A stretch of DNA of 64,000 nt from Stutzerimonas decontaminans (GCF_000661915.1 NZ_CP007509.1:1798001-1862000), one strand, 5' to 3'; counted from the stretch's first letter, positions 31,829 through 41,536 are shown. Numbers and translations: made by a program. Notes: generated from the sequence alone by a model not told the origin.

Positions 31829-33256
31829 TCAGTACACGTCCTTGTTGAAGATCAGCGCTGGCGGGGTGCGCACGAGGATGTAGAGGTCGAACCAGACCGA
31901 CCAGCGCTCGATGTAATCGAGGTCGAATTCGACGCGCTTCTCGATCTTTTCCAAGGTGTCGGTCTCGCCCCGGTAGCCGTTGATCTGCGCCCAGCCGGTG
32001 ATACCTGGCTTGACGCGATGCCGGGCGGAGTACTCGGCTACGGCGTCCTCGAACAGCACGCCGGCCGCCTTGGTCGCGGTGGCATGTGGACGCGGGCCGA
32101 CCATGGACATGCTGCCGAGGAAGACGTTCAACAGCTGGGGCAGTTCATCAAGACTGGTTTTGCGGATGAAGCGACCCACACGGGTAATGCGGTCATCGCC
32201 ACGCGTGGTTTGCCGATCGGCGTTGGCATCGGACTTTTCGTGGTACATCGAGCGGAATTTGAACACCTCGATGAGGCGATTGTTGTAGCCGTAGCGCTTC
32301 TGCCTGAACAGCACCGGGCCGGGCGAGTCGAGCTTGATCGCCAGGGCGATTGCCAGCATGACCGGGGCGGCGGCGAGCAGCGCAATGCTGGAGATGACGA
32401 TATCTTCCAGGCGCTTGAACATCGGTGACCAGCCGCGTAGCGGCAGATCCGATGCGCTGAGGGTTGGCAGGCCGCCGATCTCGGTGATGCGCTTGTCGGC
32501 ATGGCGGAAGGCGACCATATCGGGCACCAGCAGAACGTTCACCGGCAGCTTGCGCAGTTCGGCGATCAGCTGGCCGATTCGGCTGTCGGCGAACCAGGGC
32601 AGCGCGACCAGCACCTGAGTGACTTTTTCCTCGCGGATCATCTGCTCCAGATCGCGGGTATTGCCCAGTAGCGGCAGGTTGGCCAGCTCTTTGGGTAGGC
32701 GCTCCAGGCGGTCATCGATAAAGCCGAGCACGCCGGTGCGGATGTCGCGATGGTTCTGCAGGTATTCGGCAACGCGTACACCGTTGTCGGTGCCGCCGAG
32801 GATGACCGCATTCTGCAGAAACATGCCGCGCGCCATCAGGCGACGGAACAGGGCGAGCATTGCCAGGCGCTCTGCGCCAAACAATGCGGCACTGGTGAAG
32901 AACCAGAAGGCCAGATGCTTGGCTTCCAGATAGCCGAACAGGCCCATGCCCTGATGCATGAACACCAGGAAGCTGAATGCTGCAGCCCAGGCGATCAGCA
33001 TCACGCGGAAGCGCAGCAGGGTGCTGAACACCTCTTCGCTGTAGATGCCTGCGGTCTGGAAGATGACGATGCTGAGAACGGCGAAGAAGCCCAGAAAAGC
33101 GCTGAACGTGCCACCAGTGGGCAAGTCCATGAACGCCAGGAGCAGGAGTCCCGGCAGTATGGCCGTGAGGCCATGTATCAGGCGAATGCTGGCCAGGAAG
33201 TAATCGACGAAACTCGGGTGAGCATATTCAAGGGTTCCAACTGACTGTACGCGCAT
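31829..33256 (-). CDS. wcaJ: Undecaprenyl-phosphate glucose phosphotransferase, WcaJ family
   Basis: A 475-residue large phosphoglycosyl transferase. About four to five N-terminal hydrophobic segments are followed by a CoA-binding-like domain ([14 protein letters not shown]) and a C-terminal catalytic domain. That domain has the Asp-Glu dyad in [15 protein letters not shown] and the signature [17 protein letters not shown]. It is expected to load glucose-1-phosphate onto undecaprenyl phosphate, starting the EPS unit. The ATG at 33256 (GGAG 7 nt upstream) is preferred over one four codons earlier. This is the first gene of the minus-strand EPS locus. Confidence 0.92.
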   Translation of the reverse strand: MRVQSVGTLEYAHPSFVDYFLASIRLIHGLTAILPGLLLLAFMDLPTGGTFSAFLGFFAVLSIVIFQTAGIYSEEVFSTLLRFRVMLIAWAAAFSFLVFMHQGMGLFGYLEAKHLAFWFFTSAALFGAERLAMLALFRRLMARGMFLQNAVILGGTDNGVRVAEYLQNHRDIRTGVLGFIDDRLERLPKELANLPLLGNTRDLEQMIREEKVTQVLVALPWFADSRIGQLIAELRKLPVNVLLVPDMVAFRHADKRITEIGGLPTLSASDLPLRGWSPMFKRLEDIVISSIALLAAAPVMLAIALAIKLDSPGPVLFRQKRYGYNNRLIEVFKFRSMYHEKSDANADRQTTRGDDRITRVGRFIRKTSLDELPQLLNVFLGSMSMVGPRPHATATKAAGVLFEDAVAEYSARHRVKPGITGWAQINGYRGETDTLEKIEKRVEFDLDYIERWSVWFDLYILVRTPPALIFNKDVY

Positions 33257-33632
33257 ACAAGGCTCCATCCTCAGCTCAAAGCTGGCTCAAATCTCGAATT
33301 AATCGCCGCGGTACGCGGGGGGTTGATAGCAGGCCGCCATCGCAACCGTGATCGGGACTCCTGCTCCGACCGTGCCTCTCGGGATGAGTTCAGTAGTAGT
33401 CAGCGGGGTGCCAAGAAATTGAGCGAATCCTCGAAAAGCTCGCAAACTGCTGTTTTAAAAGCGCTTTGCGTAGAGCGCCGCTGCACCTGGCCGGGCTAAT
33501 CAAAATCGGCTGTGGTGACCAATGGCACGATTGATCGAAGATTTGGATTAATCCTGCGGCGCATGCTTCCCACAACTTCCGCCCGTGGGCCGGGTCGTAT
33601 GCAGCGGTGTGAGTCGAGAGAAAGGAACGGCC
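33257..33632. promoter_or_regulatory. Divergent intergenic region, EPS locus / lipid kinase
   Basis: This 376-bp stretch should carry the promoter of the EPS locus on the minus strand and that of the lipid kinase on the plus strand. I see a short inverted repeat, CCGCG-GTA-CGCGG, near 33307-33319. No convincing sigma-70 pair, sigma-54 site or ops/JUMPstart sequence could be picked out. A minus-strand ORF (33390-33665) overlaps the kinase start and looks spurious. Confidence 0.45.
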
Positions 33633-34544
33633 ATGAACGAAGCCAAGGCGCTGCTGATCCTGCACGGGAAACAGGCCCTGAACGATGAGGTGCGCGAGGC
33701 TGTACGACGGCAGCGCGAAAATGGTTGGGACCTGGCTGTCCGGGTTACCTGGGAGGCGGGAGATGCACGACGCCTGGTGATCGAAGCGCTGGATGCCGGC
33801 TATTCGACGCTGATCGCTGGCGGCGGTGATGGCACGTTACGAGAGGTGGCTGAAGCGCTGCTCGAAGCGCAAGGGCAGGCGAGTCTTGCTCTGATGCCGC
33901 TTGGCAGCGCCAACGACTTTGCCAAAGCGGCCGGCATACCGCTGGACCCCTTCGAGGCGCTTGTCCTGATGGATCAGCCAGCCCGATGGGTCGACGTTGG
34001 CGATATGAACGGTCAGCCGTTCGTCAATATGGCCACCGGAGGCTTCGGCTCCAATGTCACTGCCAATACGTCGGAAGACCTCAAACGAGTATTGGGCGGT
34101 GGTGCTTATCTGTTGACCGGCCTGACGCGCTTTTCCGAGATCCATTCGAGCCATGGTCGTTTCCGTGGACCAGGGTTTGACTGGGAGGGGGATTTCCTCG
34201 CCCTTGGTATCGGTAACGGCAGACAGGCCGGCGGCGGTCAGCTGCTCTGTCCGCAGGCAAGGATTGATGACGGCCTGCTGGACGTGTGCATCGTGCCGGC
34301 GCCTGCGGATGCGGTCGGTACCCTCGGGACGTTGCTCAGCGGCGGTCTGCTGGGGGTCGACGCGGTGTCGGTCAGTGCCCGGGTGCCTTGGCTCGAGGTA
34401 GAAGCACCCAGCGCAATCGATATCAATCTGGATGGCGAGCCCTCCACGGCCGCACATCTGCGCTTCGATGTGCGTTCCGGGGCGTTGCGCCTGCACTTGC
34501 CAGCCGACTGCCCGTTGCTGGGTCCGGCTTCCACGGCGCCTTAG
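33633..34544 (+). CDS. Diacylglycerol kinase-like lipid kinase (YegS family)
   Basis: A 303-residue DAGK-catalytic-domain protein. The ATG at 33633 has AAAGGA at 33621-33626 and is preferred over an upstream in-frame start. The nucleotide-binding loop is AGGGDGTLREVAEAL (about residues 57-71), followed by PLGSANDFAKAAGIP and ATGGFGSNV. YegS relatives phosphorylate lipids such as phosphatidylglycerol in vitro; the cellular substrate is uncertain. It is divergent from wcaJ and probably unrelated to EPS, since the same gene stands near slt and uup in other pseudomonads as I remember. Confidence 0.88.
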   Translation: MNEAKALLILHGKQALNDEVREAVRRQRENGWDLAVRVTWEAGDARRLVIEALDAGYSTLIAGGGDGTLREVAEALLEAQGQASLALMPLGSANDFAKAAGIPLDPFEALVLMDQPARWVDVGDMNGQPFVNMATGGFGSNVTANTSEDLKRVLGGGAYLLTGLTRFSEIHSSHGRFRGPGFDWEGDFLALGIGNGRQAGGGQLLCPQARIDDGLLDVCIVPAPADAVGTLGTLLSGGLLGVDAVSVSARVPWLEVEAPSAIDINLDGEPSTAAHLRFDVRSGALRLHLPADCPLLGPASTAP

Positions 34545-34654
34545 GAACGGCGCCGACCGGGCTTCCGATTGTGAAAAAAAGCCCCGGCGATGCATAAAGC
34601 GATGGGCGACGCGGCCGATACTCATATCACCACGTTTTCCCAAGGAGCCTGGAA

Positions 34655-35587
34655 ATGGCCGGCATTCTCGATTCAGTCGATCAACGCACCCGTCTCGTGG
34701 GGCAAAATCGCCTGGAGATTCTCATGTTCCGGCTTGGCGGGCGGCAGAAATTCGCCATCAACGTCTTCAAGGTTCAGGAAGTCGTCCAGCTACCGAAGAT
34801 GACGCTGATGCCTCACCGCCATAGCTCGGTCTGCGGCGTGGTCAATCTGCGTGGTCAGACGTTGCCGGTGGTCGACCTCTCACGGGCTATCGGTCTGCGT
34901 CCTCTGGTGCCGGATGAGCGCAGCACCATCATCGTGACCGAGTACAACCGCACCGTGCAGGCGTTCCTGGTGGGCGGCGTGGAGCGCATCGTCAACCTGA
35001 ACTGGGAGGAGGTGATGCCACCGCCGACCACGGCCGGCCGTCAGCATTACCTGACCTCCATCACCAAGGTCGATAACGAGCTGGTGGAGGTGATCGACGT
35101 GGAGAAGGTGCTCGCGGAAATCGTGCCCTACGACACCAGCATCCCACCCGAGAGGCTGGCCGATCCTATTCTCGAGCGCGCTCGCGGTCGCGAAGTGCTC
35201 TGCGTCGATGACTCCAGCGTCGCTCTGTCACAGCTGCGCGAAACCCTGGGCCAACTCGGTCTGAAGATTCATACCGCCAGCGACGGCCTGAAGGGTTTGA
35301 ACATGCTCAAGGCCTGGGCCGATGCCGGTGAGGTGCTGACCGACAAGTTGCTGATGGTCTTCACCGATGCCGAGATGCCAGAGATGGATGGCTATCGGCT
35401 GACCACCGAGATCCGTCACGACCCGCGCCTGCGTGATCTGTACGTGGTGCTGCACACTTCGCTGTCCGGCAGTTTCAACCTGGCGATGGTGCAGAAGGTC
35501 GGCTGCGACAACTTCCTCTCCAAGTTCCAGCCGGAAAAGCTCGTGGACGTGATCCAGGATCGCCTGAAGATGGACGAGCAGCACTGA
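34655..35587 (+). CDS. cheV: Chemotaxis coupling/response-regulator protein CheV
   Basis: A 310-residue fusion of an N-terminal CheW domain (residues 1-160, with VVNLRGQTLPVVDLSRAIG) and a C-terminal receiver domain. The phospho-acceptor is Asp238 in FTDAEMPEMDGY, and the acidic pair is in LCVDDSS. CheV links chemoreceptors to CheA and adapts the signal through phosphorylation. AAGGAG sits at 34641-34646. It is an orphan: no cheA, cheW or receptor gene is adjacent, and a hairpin follows the stop. Confidence 0.93.
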   Translation: MAGILDSVDQRTRLVGQNRLEILMFRLGGRQKFAINVFKVQEVVQLPKMTLMPHRHSSVCGVVNLRGQTLPVVDLSRAIGLRPLVPDERSTIIVTEYNRTVQAFLVGGVERIVNLNWEEVMPPPTTAGRQHYLTSITKVDNELVEVIDVEKVLAEIVPYDTSIPPERLADPILERARGREVLCVDDSSVALSQLRETLGQLGLKIHTASDGLKGLNMLKAWADAGEVLTDKLLMVFTDAEMPEMDGYRLTTEIRHDPRLRDLYVVLHTSLSGSFNLAMVQKVGCDNFLSKFQPEKLVDVIQDRLKMDEQH

Positions 35588-35602
35588 CTGATCGCTCTCT
35601 GC

Positions 35603-35624
35603 CGGCTGCTGAATAACGCAGCCG
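35603..35624 (+). terminator. Hairpin after cheV
   Basis: CGGCTGC (35603-35609) pairs with GCAGCCG (35618-35624) around an eight-base loop, 15 bp past the cheV stop, without a T-run. It is a weak terminator candidate. Confidence 0.35.
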
Positions 35625-35666
35625 AGCCCTGATATGCTGCTGCGCTTTCCCTGCTGGAGGCGCGGC

Positions 35667-36467
35667 ATGCATCTCTCATCGCTCTACCGCTTTCCTCTCA
35701 AGTCCGGCGCCGGCGACGCGCTGCAGCATTGCGCCAGCGATGCACTCGGCCTCGTCGGCGATCGGCGCTGGATGGTGGTCGCGGCCGCAACCGGGCGATT
35801 TCTCACCCAGCGTGTGGCACCCCGGATGGCGCTGTTGCAGGCGCGCTGGCAGGGCGAACGGACCCTGCGACTGACTGCACCGCGCATGCCGGAACTGCTG
35901 GTGCCGGTGCCCGATGCGCGGGCGATGCGCTGCGTGCAGATCTGGAGCTCCAATGCCGTAGTGCCGGATGCAGGCGAGGTGGCAGCCACCTGGCTATCGG
36001 ATTTTCTTGGACAGGCCTGTCGGCTGGTTCACCTGCCGCTGGACGACGGTATTCAGGTGGATCTGGATTTCGCACGGCTGGGCGAGCGCACCGCGTTCAG
36101 TGATGGATTCCCATTTTTGCTTATCGGCCAGGCATCGCTGGATGACCTGGTTCGCCGAGTCGGGCGCCCGCTGGACATGCTGCGCTTTCGCCCGAATCTG
36201 GTGGTCAGCGGCGCGCAACCTTATGCGGAGGACAGCTGGAAGCGCATCCGTATCGGCGAGCTGACCTTTCGTGTCGTCAAGCCCTGTTCGCGCTGCGTCA
36301 TACCCACGCTTGATCCGTTCACCGCGGAGCGCGAACCCGATCGGGAACCGCTGAATACGCTGTTGTCGTATCGCAAGGGCCAGGGCGGGGTCTTCTTCGG
36401 GCAGAACCTGATCGCCGAGGGCATCGGCGAACTGGCTGTGGGGGCGCCGGTGGAAGTGCTCGACTGA
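35667..36467 (+). CDS. MOSC domain protein (YcbX-like)
   Basis: A 266-residue protein with an N-terminal MOSC beta-barrel domain (LSSLYRFPLKSGAG, DRRWMVVA) and a C-terminal MOSC domain (RFRPNLVVSGAQPYAEDSWK, then PCSRCVIPTLDP with the conserved cysteine pair). YcbX/mARC-type members bind molybdenum cofactor and reduce N-hydroxylated compounds. Here the ferredoxin domain of YcbX is absent, so an external electron donor would be needed. The ATG at 35667 with GGAGG at 35656-35660 is chosen over an upstream in-frame start. It is convergent with slt. Confidence 0.85.
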   Translation: MHLSSLYRFPLKSGAGDALQHCASDALGLVGDRRWMVVAAATGRFLTQRVAPRMALLQARWQGERTLRLTAPRMPELLVPVPDARAMRCVQIWSSNAVVPDAGEVAATWLSDFLGQACRLVHLPLDDGIQVDLDFARLGERTAFSDGFPFLLIGQASLDDLVRRVGRPLDMLRFRPNLVVSGAQPYAEDSWKRIRIGELTFRVVKPCSRCVIPTLDPFTAEREPDREPLNTLLSYRKGQGGVFFGQNLIAEGIGELAVGAPVEVLD

Positions 36468-36518
36468 CCAAGGCAGGCATGTCGATGGCAAGCGCGGGCC
36501 GGCCATCGCCGCGCCGCT

Positions 36519-38441
36519 CTACTGGGATTCAAAGTAGCGCTCGTGCCATTCCACCAGCGGTTGCGGCGAGTTCAGTTTCTGCCCGTAGATGACCGAATAG
36601 GTCAGCACGTTCTGCACGTACTGGCGGGTCTCGTCAAACGGGATGTTTTCTACCCACACATCAAACGACAGGTGCTCGGCGTTGCGCAGCCATTGGCGGA
36701 CGCGGCCGGGCCCGGCGTTGTAGGCGGCCGAGGCGAGCACACGGTTGCCGTTGAACTGCCCGTAGATCTGGCTGAGATAAGCGGTGCCAAGCTGAATGTT
36801 GGTGGTCGGATTGAGCACCTGCTGCGGTGAGGCCAGCGGGATGTTGAAGCGCTTGGCGGTTTCCTTGGCGGTGGCGGGCATCAGCTGCATCAGTCCAGTG
36901 GCACCGACGTGTGAGCGGGCGTCGGCCATGAACGCACTTTCCTGACGGGTCACTGCGAATGCCCAGCTGGGATGGATCTGGCGCGCCCGTGACGCCTGGA
37001 CCAGCGCGTTGCGGTGCGCCATGGGGAAGCGGATATCCAGGTCGTCCCAGTACTGCGCCTGGCTGATGGTGCGAATTGCCGGGAAGTACCATTCCTTTTC
37101 GTAAGCGATGCGGGCTTGCGCGACCATCTCGTCACGGCTGAACAGCCGGCTGACGTGATACCACTCGCGGCGGCCATCGACGATCTGCCCGCGGTCATGA
37201 AACTCCAGCGCGCGGCGAATGCCCGCGGTGTTGCGTACTTTCTGTACGACCTTCGGATCCAGGGGCAACGGTTGATGGTTCAGCTTGTACGGGGCCTGGA
37301 TGCGATCGGCGGAAAGAAAGCCGTAGAAGTCGCGCTCTTGCGCCACCGGCTGGAAGAGCACCGCCGCCTGTTTGCTTTCGGGCTTGGCCAGCTGCAGGCT
37401 GCGCGCCTGCCAATAGCGCCAGCGGTTGGTGTTCGCCAGGTCCTCGGGGAAGCGCTGGGTCAGTTTGTAGGCTTCATCCCACTGGCCCTGGCGCAGCAGC
37501 AGACGGGTGCGCCACTCGGTAACGGTATTGTCGCGTAGCTCGGGGTCGTATTCGGCCATCACCTTGAGCGCGCGTGCGTCGAAGCGTTTGGCGAGGGTCA
37601 GCCCGATCTGCCGCGCGATGGCGACTTTTTCCTCGGACGAGAAGGCGAAGCGGCGGGCGTAGCTGTCGAGCAGGCTTAGCGCCTGCTCCGGATCCTGGCG
37701 GGCGAGGCGCCGCAGGCCGATCGATACGACGTCGGCCATCGCCGGGCTGGTCGGCGCGAAACGCTCCGGCTGGCGGAGCATCTGTGGCTTCTGCGCGACA
37801 TCAATCATCAGCTGGCCCTGGCTCTGCAGCGTCGGCAGACGTTTCACCAGAAAGCTGGCAACGCCGTAGTTGCCACTCTCCACGGCAAGCTTGGTGCGTT
37901 TCCAGCGTCGCTCTTCGGTCAGCAGGCCCTTGGCTTCCCAGAGTTCGAACAGCGGATCACAGGAGTTGTGCTGCGACTTGCCGACCAGCCACAGCCGCTC
38001 GGCAGTGGCGTCAGCCCCCGGCATGTTGTTGCGCAGCTGGTACTGGCCGAACAGGCAGTCCAGCTCGGTGAAGTTCATCTTCGGATCGTAATAGCGGGTG
38101 AATGTCTGCCAATCGCCACGTGCTGCCAGCAGGCGCAGCCAGCGCAGCTTCATCCAGCTGATCTGCGGCAGATCACCATGCTCGGCGAGAAACTTCTCTA
38201 CTTCCTGGTTGCTCGCCGACTTCAGGCGATGAGTCAGCTCGTCATAGGCGAGATAGGGTTCCAGGGGATAGTCGCGCAGCGCACTTTGGTAGCGGCGGTA
38301 CGGTCCGCTGTCGCCTTTGGCGAGGGCTTGTTTGGCCTCGTCGTAGTACTGGCGTTGTTGACTGAGGCTGGCGGCGGACGCATCCAGGCCAATGGCTGAA
38401 ACAAACAGGCAGAAACACAAACTGGAGAGTCGGCCGCGCAT
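36519..38441 (-). CDS. slt: Soluble lytic murein transglycosylase, Slt70
   Basis: A 640-residue periplasmic enzyme that cleaves peptidoglycan to 1,6-anhydro-muropeptides. The ATG at 38441 gives a signal peptide (MRGRLSSLCFCLFVSAIGLD...). A long alpha-superhelical U/L-domain precedes the C-terminal SLT domain. The catalytic Glu501 is in TRQESAFMADARSHVGATG, followed by LMQLMPATAKETA and the typical SAAYNAGPGRVRQWL. The protein length matches Slt70. It is divergent from uup. Confidence 0.93.
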   Translation of the reverse strand: MRGRLSSLCFCLFVSAIGLDASAASLSQQRQYYDEAKQALAKGDSGPYRRYQSALRDYPLEPYLAYDELTHRLKSASNQEVEKFLAEHGDLPQISWMKLRWLRLLAARGDWQTFTRYYDPKMNFTELDCLFGQYQLRNNMPGADATAERLWLVGKSQHNSCDPLFELWEAKGLLTEERRWKRTKLAVESGNYGVASFLVKRLPTLQSQGQLMIDVAQKPQMLRQPERFAPTSPAMADVVSIGLRRLARQDPEQALSLLDSYARRFAFSSEEKVAIARQIGLTLAKRFDARALKVMAEYDPELRDNTVTEWRTRLLLRQGQWDEAYKLTQRFPEDLANTNRWRYWQARSLQLAKPESKQAAVLFQPVAQERDFYGFLSADRIQAPYKLNHQPLPLDPKVVQKVRNTAGIRRALEFHDRGQIVDGRREWYHVSRLFSRDEMVAQARIAYEKEWYFPAIRTISQAQYWDDLDIRFPMAHRNALVQASRARQIHPSWAFAVTRQESAFMADARSHVGATGLMQLMPATAKETAKRFNIPLASPQQVLNPTTNIQLGTAYLSQIYGQFNGNRVLASAAYNAGPGRVRQWLRNAEHLSFDVWVENIPFDETRQYVQNVLTYSVIYGQKLNSPQPLVEWHERYFESQ

Positions 38442-38683
38442 GGTACATCCGTAAAACGGGGCATTGATAAGACAGGCGGCCTGCTGCGCGAATGGCACAG
38501 AAAGCGGCTTGCTGCAGCGGCTAGCTTAGCCTGCCGCAGGGCCCAGTTAAACGCGCATTAAGCTCCGGTAACAAACAAAAGCGGACTTCCGACGAGCGTG
38601 CTTCGTAACGTGCCGTTCAACGCCATTCGAAAGAGCCGCACGGCCGATAAAACGGCGCTTACAACGGGCAGACCACCGCTATC

Positions 38684-38692
38684 TGCTAGAAT
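38684..38692 (+). promoter_or_regulatory. Candidate extended -10 promoter of uup
   Basis: TGCTAGAAT (38684-38692) is an extended -10 element (TGN plus TAGAAT), placed 27 bp before the uup ATG. There is no good -35 at 17 bp, which extended -10 promoters tolerate. GGAGG lies at 38709-38713. Confidence 0.4.
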
Positions 38693-38718
38693 GCGCGCCC
38701 TGTTTTCCGGAGGTAGTC

Positions 38719-40629
38719 ATGACCCTGCTCAAGTTCACCGATGTTTCCCTCGCCTACGGCACCACGCCGTTGCTGGACGGCGTGTCCTGGCAGATCGCGC
38801 GGGGTGAGCGGGTCTGCATCATTGGCCGCAACGGCACCGGTAAATCCAGCATGCTGCGCCTGGTCAAGGGCGACCGTAGTGCGGATGACGGTGAAATCTG
38901 GCGCGCCCCGGGCCTGAAGATTGGCGAGCTGCCGCAGGAGCTGCCGCGTGCGGATGACCGCACCGTCTTCGACGTGGTTGCCGAAGGCCTGTCCGGAGTC
39001 GGCGAGTTGCTTGCCGAGTACCATCACCTGAGCCAGAACATTCAGAACGAAGCCGACCTCGACAAGCTGATGCATGTGCAGCAGGCGCTCGAGGCGAAGG
39101 ATGGCTGGCGTCTGCAGCAACTGGTCGACAGCACCCTGAGTCGCCTGCAATTGCCCGCCGACCGCACGCTCGCCGAACTGTCTGGCGGCTGGCGGCGCCG
39201 AGTGCTGCTGGCCCAGGCGCTGGTGTCCGAGCCCGATCTGCTGCTGCTCGACGAGCCTACCAACCACCTGGACATCGGCGCTATTGCCTGGCTTGAGGAG
39301 GCGCTGACCGGCTTCAACGGCGCCGTGCTGTTCATCACCCACGACCGGGCATTCCTGCAGAATCTCGCAACCCGCATTCTCGAACTGGATCGCGGCCATC
39401 TCATTGACTGGAATGGCGACTACGCCAGCTTCCTGGTGCACAAGGAGCAGCAGCTCGCGGCTGAGGAAACGGCCAACGCGCTTTTCGACAAGAAGCTGGC
39501 CCAGGAAGAAGTGTGGATTCGCCAGGGCATCAAGGCTCGGCGCACCCGCAACGAAGGCCGCGTGCGGGCGCTCAAGGCGCTGCGCGCTGAACGCAGTGAA
39601 CGCCGTAATGTGCAGGGCAAAGCGACCTTTCAGGTGGAAACGGCGGACAAATCTGGCAAGCAGGTCATCGTCGCTGAAAATGTGTCGTTCGCCCACGTCG
39701 GTGGGGAGCCACTGATCCAGGACTTTTCCATGGTCATCCAGCGCGGTGACCGCATCGGCTTGCTCGGCGCCAACGGCACCGGCAAGACCACCTTGCTCAA
39801 GCTGCTGCTCGGTGAGCTGCATCCAAGCAGCGGTTCCATCGAGTTCGGTACCAAACTCGAAGTGGCGTATTTCGACCAATTGCGTCACCAGCTGGAGTTG
39901 GAGAAGACGGTCGTCGACAACCTCGCCGAGGGCCGCGAGTTCATCACTATCGATGGGCAGAATCGCCATGTTCTGAGCTACCTGGGGGACTTCCTGTTCA
40001 GCCCGCAGCGGGCTCGGACGCCAGTCAAGGCGCTGTCTGGAGGCGAGCGGGCACGGCTCTTGCTGGCGAAGCTCTTTAGTAAGCCGGCCAACCTGCTGGT
40101 GCTGGATGAGCCCACCAACGATCTTGACGTGGAAACGCTGGAGTTGCTCGAAGAAGTACTGCTTGGTTTCCAGGGTACTGTGCTCATGGTGAGCCACGAC
40201 CGGGCCTTCCTCGACAACGTGGTCACCAGCACCCTGGTGTTCCAGGGTGGTGGCGAAGTGCGCGAGTACGTCGGTGGTTATCAGGACTGGCTGCGCCAGG
40301 GTGGTTCACCGCGCCTGTTGGGCGTTGCCGAGTCCGGTGGCGAAGCGAAGGATGCCAAGAAGGTGCAACAGGCGCCCGTCGCCCCGGTTGCTGCCGAGGC
40401 CGCGCCGGTCAAGAAGAAGCTCAGCTACAAGTTGCAGCGTGAGCTGGAGGCTTTGCCAGGTCTGATCGACGAAGCGGAAAAGGCTATCGAGGCCCTGCAG
40501 GCGGAGATATCCGATCCGGCTTTTTATCAGCAGGCAGCTGATAAGACTGCTGCCGTGCTGAGCCGTCTCGAGGCGCTGCAGGCCGATCTCGATGGCTTGC
40601 TTGAGCGCTGGGCAGAACTCGAGGAGTAA
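38719..40629 (+). CDS. uup: ABC-F family ATPase Uup
   Basis: A 636-residue ABC-F protein with two nucleotide-binding domains. The first has Walker A GRNGTGKSS (about residues 36-44) and LSGGWRRR; the second has GANGTGKTT (about residue 350) and LSGGERARLLLA. The ABC-F linker with basic residues (WIRQGIKARRTRNEGRVRAL) lies between them. The C-terminal coiled-coil (about residues 570-636) is diagnostic of Uup. Uup acts on ribosomes or branched DNA and affects transposon excision in E. coli. There are no membrane segments, so it is not a transporter. Confidence 0.93.
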   Translation: MTLLKFTDVSLAYGTTPLLDGVSWQIARGERVCIIGRNGTGKSSMLRLVKGDRSADDGEIWRAPGLKIGELPQELPRADDRTVFDVVAEGLSGVGELLAEYHHLSQNIQNEADLDKLMHVQQALEAKDGWRLQQLVDSTLSRLQLPADRTLAELSGGWRRRVLLAQALVSEPDLLLLDEPTNHLDIGAIAWLEEALTGFNGAVLFITHDRAFLQNLATRILELDRGHLIDWNGDYASFLVHKEQQLAAEETANALFDKKLAQEEVWIRQGIKARRTRNEGRVRALKALRAERSERRNVQGKATFQVETADKSGKQVIVAENVSFAHVGGEPLIQDFSMVIQRGDRIGLLGANGTGKTTLLKLLLGELHPSSGSIEFGTKLEVAYFDQLRHQLELEKTVVDNLAEGREFITIDGQNRHVLSYLGDFLFSPQRARTPVKALSGGERARLLLAKLFSKPANLLVLDEPTNDLDVETLELLEEVLLGFQGTVLMVSHDRAFLDNVVTSTLVFQGGGEVREYVGGYQDWLRQGGSPRLLGVAESGGEAKDAKKVQQAPVAPVAAEAAPVKKKLSYKLQRELEALPGLIDEAEKAIEALQAEISDPAFYQQAADKTAAVLSRLEALQADLDGLLERWAELEE

Positions 40630-40648
40630 TCGGCCGAGTTGGCGAGCG

Positions 40649-40671
40649 GTGCAGCCTTTTCATGGCTGCAC
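40649..40671 (+). terminator. Hairpin after uup
   Basis: GTGCAGCC (40649-40656) pairs perfectly with GGCTGCAC (40664-40671) around TTTTCAT, 19 bp past the uup stop. There is no downstream T-run. Confidence 0.4.
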
Positions 40672-40795
40672 TGGTCAGCGCAGGGTGGTGCGGTGGAGAT
40701 GGTTCTCGGACACGGCTTATGAGATGGATCAATGCCCTGCGTGCTGGGGCGTAGTTAGTATCCGCATCGGATCATGCAGTCATGATGGAGCGTTA

Positions 40796-41488
40796 ATGGC
40801 AATCGAATACCGCATCACCCTGGACGATGAACACGACTTCAGTTACCGGATCGAGCTGGATCGTGAGTACGACAGGGAAGTCGCTGCGCAGGCGCCGAAA
40901 TGGACTCGGCTCGATCATCAGCGGTGTTCGAACTGCCCGCTGAGCAAGGACGATTTCAGCCATTGCCCGGCCGCAGTCGACCTGCACCGGGTAATCGAGG
41001 ATTTCCAGGGGTTGCCGGCCGTGAAGAAGGCTTTGGTGTGGGTGCGCACGCCGGAGCGTGAGTACACCAAGCAGGTTGGCCTCGACGAGGGCCTGCGTGC
41101 GTTGCTCGGTGTGATCATGGCGACCAGCGCCTGCCCGGTGCTTGGTCGACTCAAGCCCATGGCCCAGCAGCATCTTCCCTTTGCCAGCAATCACGAATTC
41201 GTGCTGCGCGCGGTATCGCTGTATCTGGCACGGCAATACTTCAATTTGCGCGAAGGACGGCATGCCGACTGGGAGCTCCGCGGCTTGGTGCGCTCCTTCC
41301 AGCAGCTGCAACTGGTCAATCAGGCATTCTGGCAGCGCATTCACGACACTTGTCACGCCGACTCCAACCTCAAGGCCTTTCTGGCCTTCTTTTCGATGGC
41401 GTCCAGCCTGACCTATTCGCTTGAAACCCAGCTGCAGAAGATTCGTCCGCTGGTCATGAGCGCCGGAGAGGGCGTCGAAGCGGTCTGA
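40796..41488 (+). CDS. Conserved hypothetical protein with a Cys cluster, 230 aa
   Basis: I recognise this only as a conserved protein of pseudomonads without an assigned function. The ATG at 40796 follows GATGGAG with good spacing; the frame is open upstream but reads as random sequence. The N-terminus is a beta-rich EYRITLDDEHDFSYRIELD. A four-cysteine region follows (RCSNCPLSKDDFSHCPAAVD, residues about 43-62, and ATSACPVLG near 112), which could bind a metal or iron-sulfur cluster. The rest is helical with no signal peptide. A hairpin terminator candidate follows. Confidence 0.75.
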   Translation: MAIEYRITLDDEHDFSYRIELDREYDREVAAQAPKWTRLDHQRCSNCPLSKDDFSHCPAAVDLHRVIEDFQGLPAVKKALVWVRTPEREYTKQVGLDEGLRALLGVIMATSACPVLGRLKPMAQQHLPFASNHEFVLRAVSLYLARQYFNLREGRHADWELRGLVRSFQQLQLVNQAFWQRIHDTCHADSNLKAFLAFFSMASSLTYSLETQLQKIRPLVMSAGEGVEAV

Positions 41489-41501
41489 TCCATTCGCTCT
41501 A

Positions 41502-41525
41502 GCGCAGAGTGGTTTCACTCTGCGC
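41502..41525. terminator. Perfect hairpin between convergent genes
   Basis: GCGCAGAGTG (41502-41511) pairs perfectly with CACTCTGCGC (41516-41525) around GTTT. It lies between the stop of the Cys-cluster gene and the stop of the universal stress gene and could serve both directions. T-runs are weak. Confidence 0.6.
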
Positions 41526-41536
41526 GATGACGAACT

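Noticed and set aside
33257..33632. RfaH ops/JUMPstart element or sigma-54 promoter for the EPS locus
   Set aside because: No GGCGGTAG-type sequence or TGGCAC-N5-TTGC match was found on either strand; TGGCAC near 33522 lacks the second half.
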